Origin: Megamerina dolium
Taxonomy: Eukaryota; Arthropoda; Insecta; Diptera; Megamerinidae
Direction: 5' to 3'
Assembly: GCA_963854835.1 (NCBI GenBank)
Contig: OY978528.1
Coordinates: 9,084,242-9,148,241 of the forward strand
Length of the DNA: 64,000 nt
Part shown: positions 36,174 to 48,754 of the stretch, piece after piece
Layout: every line of letters starts with the position of its first letter
How positions within the stretch are numbered: the first letter of the stretch is position 1
Notes under the pieces: model-generated
Told to the model about the DNA's origin: nothing
What the model saw: the letters and a program-made list of their open reading frames with translations, nothing else
Database searches by the model: none
Program-made: the position numbers and the translations under genes

Positions 36174-37755
36174 CTTGTAGACAGACAGGCGCAAATGATT
36201 TTATGCTCCAGCCAAAACATGCGTACGCGTATATGAAACGTGCTACAATCGAAAAAAAAAAAAAAAATCAACACAACAAGGCGACTTCTCTAAATACTTA
36301 TATATCATTGCGAAAACGAGAAGAGAGAGAGGAACAACAAAATTCAAACCAGAAAAGACTATTAAAGCATCCAAGAAGATAATCGAGCCATTAACCAAGG
36401 ATCATGCATATTATCGAATGTCAAAAAAAGGCAAAAATTTATGGAAAATATATGCGAGAATAGCGAATAGCTTATAAAATGTCATCAATGACACAAAAGG
36501 ACTTAATTTATAATGTAACGACATTTTAATGAGCTTTGCAAACAGAGGGTATCTTAAAAATTGTAAAAAATTCCCAAAAAGGGAGGAAAAAGAGAAAATT
36601 AACTAATGACTTCGACAAAGCTTCAAAAAAGTACACTTTAAACACTTATGTTTACTACAAAATCTATGCAGATCTACTCACATATCGACAAAGGAATAGA
36701 ATGACGTCAAAATTACAAAATTTACTTACAAAATTGTCCTTTATGGTGTGGTGGATCGTATTTTAATTAGTGGATCGTAAGTACTAATATTGCATTTACT
36801 ACAATAAATTGCTCATAGGTGTAACAAAACAGAGAGAGAGAGAGAGAGATGCCTAAATAAAAATAGCACGAATGATAAAGATAACGAAAAGTATAAAAAG
36901 AATGCACTAAAATCATTAAAAGCAATATATGAATAGAGTACTTGTAGGTATAGAACCGAACTAGTGCCAATTAACAACCTTCAGAACAGAAGAGATACGA
37001 GAGGGCGAGAGAGAGAGAGAGAGAGAAGAGATACTCACTCATTGCAGTAATACTCACGTATTGCAGTAATAATGTCTACTTATATGCAATTCGTACTCTT
37101 ACTACATACAGTAGCACAAAATTTATAAACGATTTTATTGATTTCCAAGACAGGTGGTCAGTCAGTAAGTCAGTGATCGTGCTGATTGGGATTATATGTA
37201 CATAGTTTGGTCATGTAGCTATCATGTTTTTCTCACACTAAAATTTTATTAGGTATTTAATAGTTGTTCGAAAAAATATGTATATAAATATAATATTAAT
37301 TAAATTGCAATTTATACGTGTTTTATGGTACAAATGTGAATTTTTTTTAATATATAAAAAATTAATAATAAGTAATAATTGATATTCAATGGAATGGGTG
37401 GAGCAACCAGGCAGATTAGAGACAAGTTATTGTTCAATTGTTCAATTTTGTGTGTTTTGCTACAATTGTAATTAAATTAAAATCAAAATTAAAACTGTGA
37501 AATGACAAAACGCCATAGTGTCGAGACTAATATCTATCTGTAATAATAACAGAGTCAAGTCAAAAGTGTAAAACTAAGCATGTTGAAAGACTAAGTTGGG
37601 CCTGTCAAATAAAGTTTAATATTCATTTGAAGTTTGTACGAAAAGAAAAAACAAACAAAATGACAGACTTTGACAGACAATGAAGTGTAGTGTGCACTGG
37701 AGAATTAAATTTGGAAAACAAAAAACTGTTGACCTAATTCGTTAATACGAAAATG
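34601..37755. other. Non-coding stretch rich in microsatellites
   Basis: Holds (GGT)n at about 35100-35114 and 35404-35420, (GAT)n at 35189-35220, (CAA)n then (ATC)9 at 35978-36024, (AC)15 at 36139-36169, (GA)10 at 36830-36849 and (GA)10 at 37007-37026. The open frames over these (36035-36382) are repeat shadows. No gene seen. Confidence 0.6.
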
Positions 37756-37759
37756 AGAT

Positions 37760-38475
37760 TTTTTTTTTTATCCGATTTCATCCATTTTCGAATATGTCCA
37801 TTAATTTTCAAATATAATCGTATTTAACGAGTTCCGGCTTGATATCTCTACATTTTTGACCACAAATTGTGAAAAAATATATTCAAAAACTAATTTTTGT
37901 AAGGGAGATAGGCGTGGTTTCTTGGCAAATTCCATTCATTTTCGAACTTTCGAACTTCAATAGAAAATGTAATGGTATGTAGTGAGTTTCGACTTGATAA
38001 CTTTACACTTTCAACTTCAAAGTGTGAAAAAACATATTGTACAATCTATTTTTGCATGATCGGTAGGTGTGTGATTTTTATCCGATTCAGTCAATTTTCA
38101 AAATGTCTATTAAGTGGTAACTGTTCCGAATTTCAGCTTGATAACTTTATATTTTTGCGCGCAAAATGGGATAAAACAAGATTCAAGAACATATTTTTGT
38201 ATGACACGTAGGTGTGGTTTTATATCAGATTACGCCCATTTTATAATACAAATTTTATGTGACCAGAAAAACTTCATATACGAAATTTTAGCTCGGGACC
38301 TTCATATTTTCGCATGCAAAGTGATATCAAACATAAGCAATTTCGTATTTTTATATGAGAGGTGGGTGTGGCTCTCATCCTATTGCGCACATTTTATAAT
38401 ATTCGCCTTTTCTAATCAAACAATATTCAAAAATCATGTTCTACAACATTATTTTGATTTCGCCCTTTTAGGAAG
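37760..38475 (+). repeat. Tandem array, about 152-bp unit, four copies
   Basis: GG(C/T)GTG(TG) words at 37911, 38066, 38211 and 38365 set the period (155, 145, 154). The unit reads TTTTTGTATGRS..GGTAGGTGTGGTTT, TATCCGATT.CGCCCATTTT, then a CAGCTTGATAACTTTATATT block and a GAAAAAACATATTC block. In reverse orientation this is the unit of the element at 47.6-48.75 kb, so the two belong to one family. An open frame at 38114-38503 is a by-product. No inverted ends or GTCY tract here. Confidence 0.85.
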
Positions 38476-38579
38476 TCATCGTTTCGTTCGTTGGATGAAA
38501 TAATCTTAAGGACTAATTTACAGCCCGATTATTCAACAACTACGACAACTATCGTGTGAACTGACAGTAAGAAAGCAGT

Positions 38580-38690
38580 GTTATTGTGTATATTAAATTT
38601 AGACAATATTCGGGTGGGCCTACTTATACATATTAGGCGAGTCCGAATAGTAGGAGTCTTGTGAAATCAACAGTTCCATGATTTGGGTTT
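38580..38690 (-). repeat. Decayed SINE body fragment
   Basis: ATTGTGTATATTAAATTTAG, GGGCCTACTTATACATATTA, GGCGAGTCCGAATAGTAGGA and CTTGTGAAATCAAC keep the order of the SINE body seen at 8292-8617, in the same orientation, heavily diverged. No tRNA-like head. Confidence 0.5.
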
Positions 38691-38890
38691 TTTTTGGGCT
38701 TTTACAAAAACATTTTCACAACTTTCTTTAAAAGAACAAATTTTTGCTTTCTGAAAAATCTTGTTAAAGTGACCAGAACGGGCCCCAATCTGAAAATTAT
38801 GCATGGAAGAGTAACACATTGAATTACCAGAGCCATACCAATTGCCGTTATGACAAATAAATTTCGTTAGGTAGCAAATTTGAAAATAAT

Positions 38891-38914
38891 TTATCGTTAT
38901 CGTTATCGTTATCG
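38891..38914. repeat. (TTATCG)4 hexanucleotide repeat
   Basis: Four perfect TTATCG units. The complement CGATAA is a half-site of the kind bound by DREF/BEAF-type factors in flies; whether it matters here is unknown. Confidence 0.9.
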
Positions 38915-40335
38915 TAATTTGGCTATTTGAAAGCCCATGTACGTTTGATTTACCAATCAACTATTAAAGATTTCTATAGGGACATGTGAAAATTAATTTG
39001 ATTTACGAAAGCTTAACCAACAAGCGATCAATATTATTCCTTTGCTTTATGATACTTTCTCCTAACTCATCAATCTAATCGTGGTAAGTATCGGATTTAT
39101 TATAGCAATCGAACAAAAGAAAAAAATATTTAAAATAGCAGCTGGCATGAAAATGAAATAACTCACTTATGCCAAAAAAATAATGGACACATTTAAAGAC
39201 CCAAAATCTTTATGGACAATAAGTATAATATTGTATTGCATTCGTTATGAGTTCGGCAAAAATGTCAATTTGTTTTACTGTCGACATGACGACCATGTTA
39301 TGATGAATTATTTGAAATAACTTTTTACAATGGAAAACTGTCAAAATTGACTATATTGGACTGAGTTGAAGAGAAATTCAAAATCATACAAAATATATAC
39401 ACATTCCTACATGGTTAAATGCGAATATGTAATAACAATTATTATGATTTAAGTGTGGAAAAGTGGAAAATTTTAAAAAGCAAAAAATATCAATATTTCT
39501 TTATATAAGTACGTGTGTATATTGCTAATGTCTTACTTAATATAAACTTGTTTATAACTATATTTTAATTGCTAGACGTTTGTTTTTATTTGACCGCAAA
39601 TATTTTGGTTAATATCAATTTTGTCACAGTTTTTGGACACACGACATAATTTAACCACTGGTTGGTAACCATTAATTGACAGTTGTCTGACTACTGTTGA
39701 TCTATTTAGATATATATCTACTTGAATAAATATTTAATAACTTTTATTTGTTTTTCAATTTTTTGTCTCTACACTGTACTGTCTAGTGGTCGTGGTGCCA
39801 GTGGTCGGTTTTAGATAAACAATATTTTTATCTTTTAGTCAAAAACAAGTTGTATATAATTATATTCATTTATTAAATTGTTTCTGTTGCACTTGTCCAT
39901 TTTTTCTTTCCTCGATTTCAGTGAATTATTATTTATTTTATCTATACATTTTCTAGTTAATAATGTTTTAATTTTAATTGCTTTTTGCTGTAATTTTAAT
40001 TAAATGGATTTTTTTTTTAAATTGTATGTACTTGTAGTTGATTGCTTCTCAGTAAATCAGTAAACAAATAAATCACATGTGATCAGTTTATTAATTTAAA
40101 TTTAGCTAAAACTGTTTCTTAACCTCTTCAGAGCCAATGGATAATTGAAAACTAAAGATATTAGTACTTTGCTTTTGCTATGCATTTCGTTTTTTTACGA
40201 GGGGCGATAACTGTTAGACTGCTTCATCCCACATATACATCACAATTGTATTTTTGGTATTCTAAATGAGCTTGGAAAATTCCTGCCAATCATATGTTAG
40301 AATTTCCAAATATTAAAACTTATCGTTATTGAGAG
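38915..40335. other. Non-coding stretch
   Basis: AT-rich, no gene. Contains AACCACTGGTTGGTAACCAT at about 39653, a chance-level set of short inverted words. Confidence 0.5.
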
Positions 40336-40339
40336 CTAG

Positions 40340-41420
40340 AAATGGATACGATAAAAGAGCTTATCGAACGATTATTGTGGATATTAAATACATTATCCCA
40401 AAGAACCAAAAGTACTTTTTCAAAACACTGAAATGTCATAATTTATATTCGGAGAACTTTGATATTATCGTTATCGATAAAATTGTTTTGATTTTTTAGG
40501 TTTTTCAATTTTTTTGCATTCAGAGCAGTTGAACAATAACGACTGCAAGCACGTATGTAATTTATGAAAAAAAATAATCATTTTTAATATACCAAAATTG
40601 ATTAATTCATTTACCGAATTGTCGATAACTAATATCAAAACTGGAAGTTGAATTTTTGCTGATCAATATTTAGAAACTCCAACATTATTGTATTGTGGAT
40701 ATCGAGTAATAAGAATTTCAATATAAATATCAATATTGACATTCCATACATCCATTACTTCCATATCATACATATAGCAGCTTTAACAACAGGTTAGGAA
40801 AAATTCACAAAATGGGTAACAAATGTCGAAAGTGAAAATCTGAATTAGGTCTCATATTTTGTCGTTGATATTCCAACATTTCGTAATTATTACATTACCG
40901 ATATGAAGAATAAAAAATGTTTCATATAGCAATATCGATATTTTTGCATATATCGTTCCTCTTTATCAACTGCTTTGATATAAATTCACTCACTAAGTTT
41001 AAAACTTGGAATTGAATGTAGTTCGAATGTAGTTGATGATTGTCATTTCAAATTTCAGATATCGCATTATCAATATGGAGAAATAAAATTCTTTGATACA
41101 CCACATTTTTCTACAAATCGATCATTCTTATCGACAGGTGCTAGAAAATGCTAGATTTAAGTCGAATTGTTTATGGCAGATATTTCGAAGTTATCGCATT
41201 ATCGATATCTCGTATATCGAGCGTTCTTATCGATAAGTTCAACATAAATTCCCAAACTGGGCAACTAATGGTGTTTTACATTTCAACATTCAGATATTAT
41301 CGTATTATCGATATATCGATATCGATATTTTTGATATATCAATATCGATATTTTTCCATATATCGGTCATCTCTATGGACAGGTTCGCAAGAAATTCACA
41401 AACTAAGTATATAATATAAT
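40340..41420. repeat. Diverged tandem repeat rich in TATCGATA
   Basis: Loose units of about 100-180 bp share, in order, (GA)CAGGTT...AAATTCACAAACT, CATTTCAACATT(T)CAGATATT, then TATCGATA-type words, then CATATATCG(G/A)TC. Exact TATCGATA octamers are at 40472, 40933, 41200, 41228, 41306, 41314, 41320 and 41343. TATCGATA is the known DREF core site. The block may be an old satellite with the octamer by descent, or a factor-binding cluster. No coding capacity; the frame at 41148-41414 is a by-product. Confidence 0.65.
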
Positions 41421-41599
41421 TTATAGCAATTTTGTTACATTATTTTTTTTTTCATATGTAGCTCATATCATACAAGGCTCGAGCAGCACTACAAAAAAGA
41501 GGTCACTTGTATTAAATAGCATAAGAGGAACATCCTAGCATGAAGAACAATTTTGATAAGTTTTTGGAACCAAAAATTAAATTAGACAATTTTTGGCAC

Positions 41600-41750
41600 T
41601 ACAACCTCGGAAGGACCAAAAGTTCACTCATTATTATTTGCTGATTTCGAAAGGAATAATTAACTTGTGTCTTTACTTTTGCTGAGCTTTGTCGCAAAGT
41701 TCGTTTATAAGTATTATTATCGAAATAATTGCCAATTGTTTGTATCATTT
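41600..41750 (-). repeat. Decayed SINE body fragment
   Basis: GGAAGGACC, TTTGCTGAGCTTTGTCGCAA, AGTTCGTTTATAAG and GAAATAATTGCCAATTGTTT follow the order of the SINE body at 8292-8617 (there TTTGTCACAGAGCTTTTTAA and GGAAAAATTGCCAATTACTT). Strong divergence; no head. Confidence 0.5.
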
Positions 41751-41810
41751 GTTCATTCTAACTACTGTGCTACTAATGAGTACTTACACACCTCACCCAT
41801 ACATTACGAG

Positions 41811-41850
41811 TGCGGTCCCAGAACTACACGACCTGACATATAGATGGCGG
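41811..41850. mobile_element. Solo TIR of the mariner family seen at 572-943
   Basis: TGCGGTCCCAGAACTACACG followed by ACCTGACATATAGATGGCGG matches the reverse complement of the right end of 572-943 (GGCCGTCCCAGAACTAGCCG, then ACCTGACATATAGATGGTGG). No partner TIR or transposase is visible next to it. Confidence 0.8.
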
Positions 41851-43512
41851 AATTAACTACTGCATAATATATTTCAAATATTTGGCTTTATGTTTACCAA
41901 ATTGAAATCATATCTTTTTTTCGTTTCCTTTAGAAATCCATATTTTAAACACTTGCATATTTATGGCTTATTTAGAAGTTTAGAGTAATTTGAATTATAA
42001 TTTCATGCATTTAAATTTTAGTTTTACAATATAGACCAGCCATCTACATAGTAATATACTATACATTTGGATTCCTCCAATTAAATATTTTTCATGCTCT
42101 TTAAATATAACTTTAAAATTCATTTTAAAATTAAATAATGATTTTATTTTGTACCAAAAAACTTGAAAATTCGAAATATTTTTTTTTGCTATTAGGAGTA
42201 CATTGTACTTCCTATCCAACACAAAATCAATGAGCATGAAATATAAATAGTAAGTACAGATTGTGTTATGAAGTCATAAAAATCAAATTATGTAAATTAC
42301 TGCAAGAATTTCAGCAAAGGCCACACCTTAAGAATGTAGGTGCTGTGAATACTTAAGTATAATCAATTGTTCACTAATAATAATCATTTTTAATAGGCGT
42401 ATAAACGACTTATTACCTACTTCCGTTCGCGTCCACTCATATGTTAAAGTCGTGCTATGTACTCGTACATAGCACTAAACTAATTTGAAGTATGATTATT
42501 ATTAGGATGATTGCTTTATTGTTTAACTATTCTATTTATTGACTTTTCTGGTTGATTTTATTCAACATGGTATACGACTACATAGTAGAATGTATTTAGA
42601 ATATAATAAAATCAAACAAGATGCAACATTTGGAGGATTGACGGAGCTAGAGTTGGTTGAAAAATTGCAAGCGATACGTAATTTGGTATAATAACAAATT
42701 CGAAAAAAAAACTACATCAAAGAGAAGGTAAAAGCGAAGAATAATATTTAAATATTTGTTTTGTTATTGCTTTCATTTTTCTTTTGTGATTGGAGGCCCC
42801 CACAAAGGAAGAGCATATGGTATTAATATATGCTATATGCTACTAGAAAGCATCTTTATGACCATAATTTTTTTATTTTTCTCTCATAAAAATCACTTCA
42901 AAAGTGAACAACATTATTGTTGGTAAACATTTTTTTTTTATTATTTATTATAATTTTAATGTAGTCGTTCATATATTGTACTATTGGAAAATAGAATAAA
43001 AAAAATATTTACAGCTCTCTATAGCTACTACGTTATTTTTGTATGCAAAGCATAAAATTTTTAAATTATATTTATTTCTATTTTATGTATTTAAAATTTA
43101 CAATTTACATATTTTTTCAATATTATTATTTGTTATTTTTATGACGGGGAACAAAAAAAAAAACCATGATTTTGTTGTCATAAAATACATCGAAAATTTT
43201 GTATGATCATTAACACTCATTACTAGATACCATAAGTTTCCCATAACACCGGTAGATATTATGGCTAAAAATCAGATGTGATTAGCTTAACAAATCAATG
43301 GCAATCCTTATGGGGATATCTGGTATGTTAATGTCTAAATTTTTATATGAACGTCTAGTTTATTATAATAGATTATTGCTTTCGCTTCAGATTCTACTAT
43401 TGCAACTCTTTACTTTTTATAGTCTACACTCACAGCATTATAGGTATATAAAGTTGGTGCTTCCGTTTCTAACATCCATAAAGTGTGCGGACAGATCAGC
43501 AATATTATATAT
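41851..43512. other. Non-coding stretch with one long palindrome
   Basis: No gene. GTGCTATGTAC (42452-42462) and GTACATAGCAC (42465-42475) are perfect 11-bp arms around TC. A T-run lies at about 42930-42939 and an A9 at about 43155. The frame at 43298-43573 runs into the mariner TIR and is unsupported. Confidence 0.5.
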
Positions 43513-43513
43513 A

Positions 43514-44494
43514 AGGTCTAGTAAAAAGAAATCCATTATTTTTGCATTAAATTGCAGGTTTTATTTAGCATAGTTAGAATGATCCGATTTAAGTCAAATA
43601 TGCACCGTTTTGTTCGATAACTTGTTGCCATTTTAAAGGTATTTTCATAATACCAATCTCATAGAAACCCTCGTCGCTATTGGCAAAAAAATGGGACAGC
43701 CGATTTTCACAAGCTTGTCTTGAGGCGAATTTTTCACGGACAAAATCATTCGCCATAGACAGGAACAGGTAGTAATCACTTGGTGTCAGGTCCGGACTAT
43801 AAGGTGGATGCATAAGAACCTCCCCACCAAGCTCTCGGAGCTTCTGGCGAGTCACTATCGATGTGTGTGGCCTGGCGTTGTCCTGATGGAACACAATTCC
43901 TCTCCTATTGGTCAAAGGTGGCCACTTCTGGGCGATTGCTTCCTTCAGACAGTCCAATTGTTGACAGTACAGGTCCGAATTAAGAGTTTGGTCGCTGGGG
44001 AGCAGCTCATAGTAGATGATTTCGCTGCAAATACCACCAAACACTTACCAAAATCTTTCTGGCCGTCAATTCTGGCTTGACCACCGTTTGCGCTGGCTCA
44101 TCGCGATTCGACCACGACCGTTTTCGCTTGACGTTGTCATAAGTGACCCACATTTCATCACCAGTAACCATCCGCTTCAGAAATGGATCGATTTTGTTGC
44201 AATTCAGCAGCGATTCGCAAATAGAAAATCGGTCCATGAGGTGTTTTTGCGTTAACTCGTGTGGCATCCATTCATCGAGCTTCATTTTGTATCCAGCCTT
44301 ATTTGAATGGTTCCAAACGGTTTTTTGTGCTTACATGACGGTCAGACTCGACGATTTCTATTATACTGAGTCAAGCAATCACAAAACTGCCTGAAAACTT
44401 TATTTAGTACGAATTGCTATCTTTCTAACGCCATCTAGCGTAACCCGCTAAAGCCATCTATTGGAAAAATAATGGTTTTCTTTTTACTATACCT
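43514..44494 (-). mobile_element. Shortened mariner element with TIRs and TA target duplication
   Basis: The left end AGGTCTAGTAAAAAGAAATC (from 43514) and the reverse complement of the right end AGGTATAGTAAAAAGAAAAC (ending 44494) are inverted repeats of about 30 bp with 2-3 mismatches. TA lies outside each end (43512-43513 and 44495-44496). At 981 bp it is about 300 bp shorter than typical full mariners. The loss falls in the N-terminal DNA-binding region, right of about 44300. It carries the transposase remnant listed next. Confidence 0.88.
43589..44330 (-). pseudogene. Mariner transposase remnant, D,D34D triad intact, one frameshift
   Basis: On the minus strand, the frame 44285-44007 reads LDEWMPHELTQKHLMDR, then KRMVTGDEMWVTYDN with the first catalytic Asp, to ARKILVSVWW. 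A frameshift near 44020-44035 moves to the second frame (44044-43589): EIIYYELLPSDQTLNSD, FHQDNARPH with the second Asp, 34 residues, then YSPDLTPSDYYLF with the third Asp, ending ...QVIEQNGAYLT and a stop. All three catalytic residues therefore survive. The N-terminal helix-turn-helix part is nearly gone; the frame fades upstream of about 44330. With the shift and missing N-terminus it cannot encode an active enzyme. Confidence 0.9.
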
Positions 44495-44640
44495 TATATG
44501 TATATTATTATTAATCAGAATTACGCTTTGACACGATTTAGGGCTCTCAATATGCAACATATAGTTTAAGTACCCGGAAAGAGCTAACAAATATTTTGTG
44601 AGAGCAAGGTTAGCCAACATCACAGTCAACAACTGTCCTT
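44495..44640. repeat. Likely head fragment of a mini-me-like element
   Basis: TATTAATCAGAATTACGCTT-TGACACGATTTAG matches TATTAATCAGAATCACTTTC-CGAATCGATTTAG near the left end of the element at 47.6-48.75 kb. The mariner at 43.5-44.5 kb abuts it. Nearby AAGTACCCGGAAA (about 44568) resembles the MITE end at 7068 over 12 bp only. Confidence 0.45.
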
Positions 44641-47585
44641 GCTTCTCTTTTCATGGAGTTCCATCGTTTTCTTACCCTTCTTTTGAGAGCGGTTTTTCAG
44701 AGCAGTTTTTCGACGAACGAATTATATGGAGTTCTATTTTGTAGCATTCGTTTCGCTTCATCATAAAATAGATCTAATATTATAAAAGCAAGCATTTGAC
44801 CATAAACAATTTTTCACTCTAAATCATATCGTTCTGTGTGCAAATATATTTAAAGCAAACACTACAAAAAAATAGATTTGGTCTGTGAAACTGAAGCATT
44901 TGCTTAATAAATGTTTAGCAAATGCTTCAATTTTAAATAATTTCATTTTATTGTACAAATCATATTCAACTATTTTACAGATATTAGACAGACTTTGAGG
45001 TTAGAGTAATTCTTGTTTTTTTTCATAACATTCTCTTGAACTTGAAATCCTTACTTGATATTTATCTATACAAATTAATTATTATTTGTTGTTATTTACG
45101 ATCCATTAGCTACATTTTCTTATTTATTTATAATTATGCACTTCAATTTTCTCCATGCATGAATGTACTTTAGATAAATATGGAAAATGAATATTTATAT
45201 GCTGATATACCAATTAACTCTGGCAATTATTAATGGAAAATAGCTAAAAAGCCAAAGAAGACAAAATTATTTGAAAAAATTTTCTACAGTTTTTATTTAT
45301 GGGCTTAGAAATGCCAGCATACGAGTAGAGCTAAAAAAGTATTTAAACATTTTTCTAATTAACGCTTTTGATTTTTATTTTCTATGTATAGTCTAGTATA
45401 TGGAAAAACTCTATCCAATTTTAATGATTAATAGTTTTGTTTCGTTTTCACTGTTTTTTTTTTTAAATTATTTAATTTTATTATTATTAAATTTCATTTT
45501 TATTTTTATATATACTAACATATACCGAAATGATCTGTAAAGTAGTTAAAATTCCTTTGCAAGTAATTTGTTATTCCATCTACTGTGAAAGAGTGTGTGT
45601 GGATACAACAAAATTACAAGAACCAATCAATTGAGAATTGGTATTTTGGCATCAAAGCATAAGCATTCCCGCCATGATGTTCCGATTAAACATTACTTAA
45701 TCCGAAGAAAATGAATGAGAGAATCAATAGCAATTAATTAAAATTATTACAATATAATAAGTTTGTGCCACCTGTGGTGCATTGAAATATAACATAACAT
45801 TCGTATAATGATTTTGTGCAGGCAGAAAAAATTTTAGAAGATAGTAGTACTATTACTTCATTATTGAGGCACTTTTGTACAATAAATACTATAAATATTT
45901 CCCTTTGAGGTTATTCGATATCATAATATACCATATCGATTGTAATAACCACTCAATGTGACCTATACAAATTGCTTTTATTTATTTAGGCATTATTGTT
46001 ATAATCATCATATTCATTTATTCAGCACTTCAGAACTTCAGCACTAAGGGTGCCTCTTGAAATTAATTAACAATCGTGATAAAAGTCATAATAATTACAA
46101 TTTCAAATATTTGTCAAGCATATAAACATTTTTTTTTTTATATAAACATTGTGTATATACACATACATGTTGGTAAACCTACATAATGTTGCTGAGGATG
46201 AATTGTATGGTCTTGTGACAAAAACCTGTTCCATATGTATTCAGCTTATGTTTCCAAAAATTATAAAAACCACCCCTAGAAATGAAAACTCTTAAAAATT
46301 TAATTTATTGTCAACAATGCCACAGGCTTATCGAACATCCCTTAAAAATGGTTTATTCTGCATAGAATGTTGACACGAGCCTTGTAGAAGTGGAAGTTAC
46401 ACAAGACAAGTATCCTTAAATGCATTTATGTATGTGTATGTATGTATCTACTGCTAACAAGTAGTCGAGATATTATGGCACGAGTCTCAATATGTAAATT
46501 AGGCAAATTTTTATATTAGAAAATGTGCCTTGGGAATAACAGCAGGGCTTGTGCTTTCTATATACTCATATGATTTTCTATTTAGCATTGAAACGAAATT
46601 ATAATAAAATGTAAAATACATTGTAGAATCAAATCAAACATTTTTTCCCATTTTTATCTTACAGATTTTATGTGTACATTTTTTGGTGGGGTTTTCTCCC
46701 TTCCCAGTGTATGTGGCTGGCGTCATAATTTAGTGCAGACAACGATATAGAGAAATGAAAATACAAGAATCTACAATATCATAAAATGCAACAGACTGTA
46801 AGTATTGGAATATAAAATTATAACAATGCCAATGTCGCGACAAAAACTGAAAAAAAAAAAATTAATAAAATCAACAGCTTGTGGATGATACAATTTTGAG
46901 ACACTTGCTGCTAAGCGCATAGTTAGTAAAGTGATTTACTAGATTTTTATAAAGGAAAGTATTAACAGCATCCCCAAGAGATATGTGATATGACTAGAAT
47001 TTTAAGATTTAAGAATTTTATGATTTTTGAAAACTCGAAATGAATGAAAATATTTTTGAAACTGATTGGTAGTGAAATAGACTTAGTTTTACATACTTAT
47101 TTCGCAATTGTTGAATTTTTAAAACATATTCAATATTAACGATTGGTAATTTTTTGGATAAATTTTCAAATTCTTCCGCTTTTCTAACAATATTGTAAGC
47201 GAAATTGAAATAATATCTTACAAAAAATGTAGGAAAATATATTTTCGATATTATTTCAATATTTTTCGACATTTTTTTGGGCCCAAAAGGAAATGTGACA
47301 TAATTAAGAAAGTCCGTTCTATCGAAATACCCTATAAAAAGCGGCTGTGTAACAAGGAATATGTTTATGCATTTTTAAAGAGAAACCTTTTGCGATGAAT
47401 ACAATTCAAAAATAATCGCAATTTACTTATTTTGGGATAAGTAAAGTCAACATTAATTTAATACTTTCTAAAATAAATATTTGCTAAATAAAGTACCTAA
47501 CAAAATAAAATTAAATGATAGTCTGATTAATTTTTAAACATATATATATGTATATACTCTTGCAAATATTTATAGACATTTTTAT
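44641..47585. other. Non-coding stretch
   Basis: AT-rich with T-runs at about 45450-45462 and 46131-46140 and an A12 at about 46851. No gene is supported; the frame at 47018-47272 is AT-biased. No repeat family recognised. Confidence 0.5.
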
Positions 47586-47589
47586 TTCT

Positions 47590-48751
47590 ATACCCTACAT
47601 CCATTATATTAATCAGAATCACTTTCCGAATCGATTTAGGTAAATCTGCAGCATGCTTGCTAGTACGATAAATTCCACAATTATTGAGAAAAAGCGTCAT
47701 AAGTACGTATAAGAGGTTATTTTTTACCAATTAATAAATATACTCGAGAATAGGAGCATTTAGTTGAAAAACACGGGTAACTTCCATACAAAAGTACATT
47801 TTCGAACATATGTTTTTAAACTTTTTGTACGCAAATAAAAATCAATCAAAGTGAAACTTGGTAAATGAGCTTATTTTTACAAAAGATCGAATAACATTAA
47901 GAATGGGTAAAATTGTTTGAAAAATACATGTACCTCCCATACAGAAAAACGTTTTCGAACATATGTTTTCAGTGTTTTTGCATTTAACTATGAAGCTATT
48001 AAGCTGAAACTCAGTAAATAAGATTATTTTCACCAATGAACAAACATCTTAAAAAATGAGCGCAATCGATTGAAAATCACACCTACCTACTATACAAAAG
48101 AACGTTTTGAAAATGTAATATCAAAGTTAAATCTATCAAAGATAAATATATCATGGTGAAATTTGGTAAATGAGCTTATTTTTACCAAAGATGAAATATC
48201 ATTAAGAATGAGAAAAATTGTTTGAAAACCACATGTACCTTCCATACAAAAAAAACGTTTTCGAACATATGTTTTCAGTGTTTTTGTATGTAAATACAAA
48301 GCTATCAACCTAAATCTTAGTAAATAAGGTTATTTTCATCAATGAATAATCCCCTTCAAGAATGAGTGCAATCGATTGAAAATCACACCTACCTACCATA
48401 CAAAAGAATGTTTTCGAACATATAATTTCAAAGTTTTTGCATGAACAGATAAATCTATCAATCTGAAACTTGGTGGATAAGCTTATTTTTATCAATAAAC
48501 TCATGACTTGAAGAATGGGAGTAATCGGTTGAAAACCAAATCTACTTTCTTTAAAAAACCATATCTTCGAAATTATGTTTTCACACTTTGTGCACGTAAA
48601 TATAAATCTTTTGAGCTGAAATTTGTTAAGTAAGTTTATTTTTACCAACAAGCTGGTGAATTCGAGAATATAGGCTTACATTATGTGAGATTGTATGGCA
48701 CGTTTTCGGAACAGAAACACCCCAGGGTCTGTCTGTCATAGTGTAGGGTAT
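47590..48751 (-). mobile_element. Second mini-me/DINE-like element with 153-bp units
   Basis: ATACCCTACA (47590-47599) is inverted at TGTAGGGTAT (48742-48751), with a short (GTCT) run at about 48728. Between them six units share (A)CA.GTACCT..CATAC..AAA.CGTTTTCGAACATAT. Landmarks at 47771, 47925, 48079, 48231, 48385 and 48535 give steps of 150-154 bp. Alternate units are most alike (47925 with 48231; 48079 with 48385), a 306-bp dimer. Same unit family, opposite orientation, as 37.76-38.48 kb. The head resembles 44.5 kb. No coding capacity. Confidence 0.75.
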
Positions 48752-48754
48752 CTC

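Noticed and set aside
38114..38503. 129-codon open frame
   Set aside because: It runs through the tandem array at 37.76-38.48 kb; repeating residues follow the DNA unit, so it is a by-product of the repeat.
48310..48651. 113-codon and neighbouring minus-strand frames with similar residues
   Set aside because: They repeat every DNA unit of the mini-me-like element and carry no independent coding evidence.
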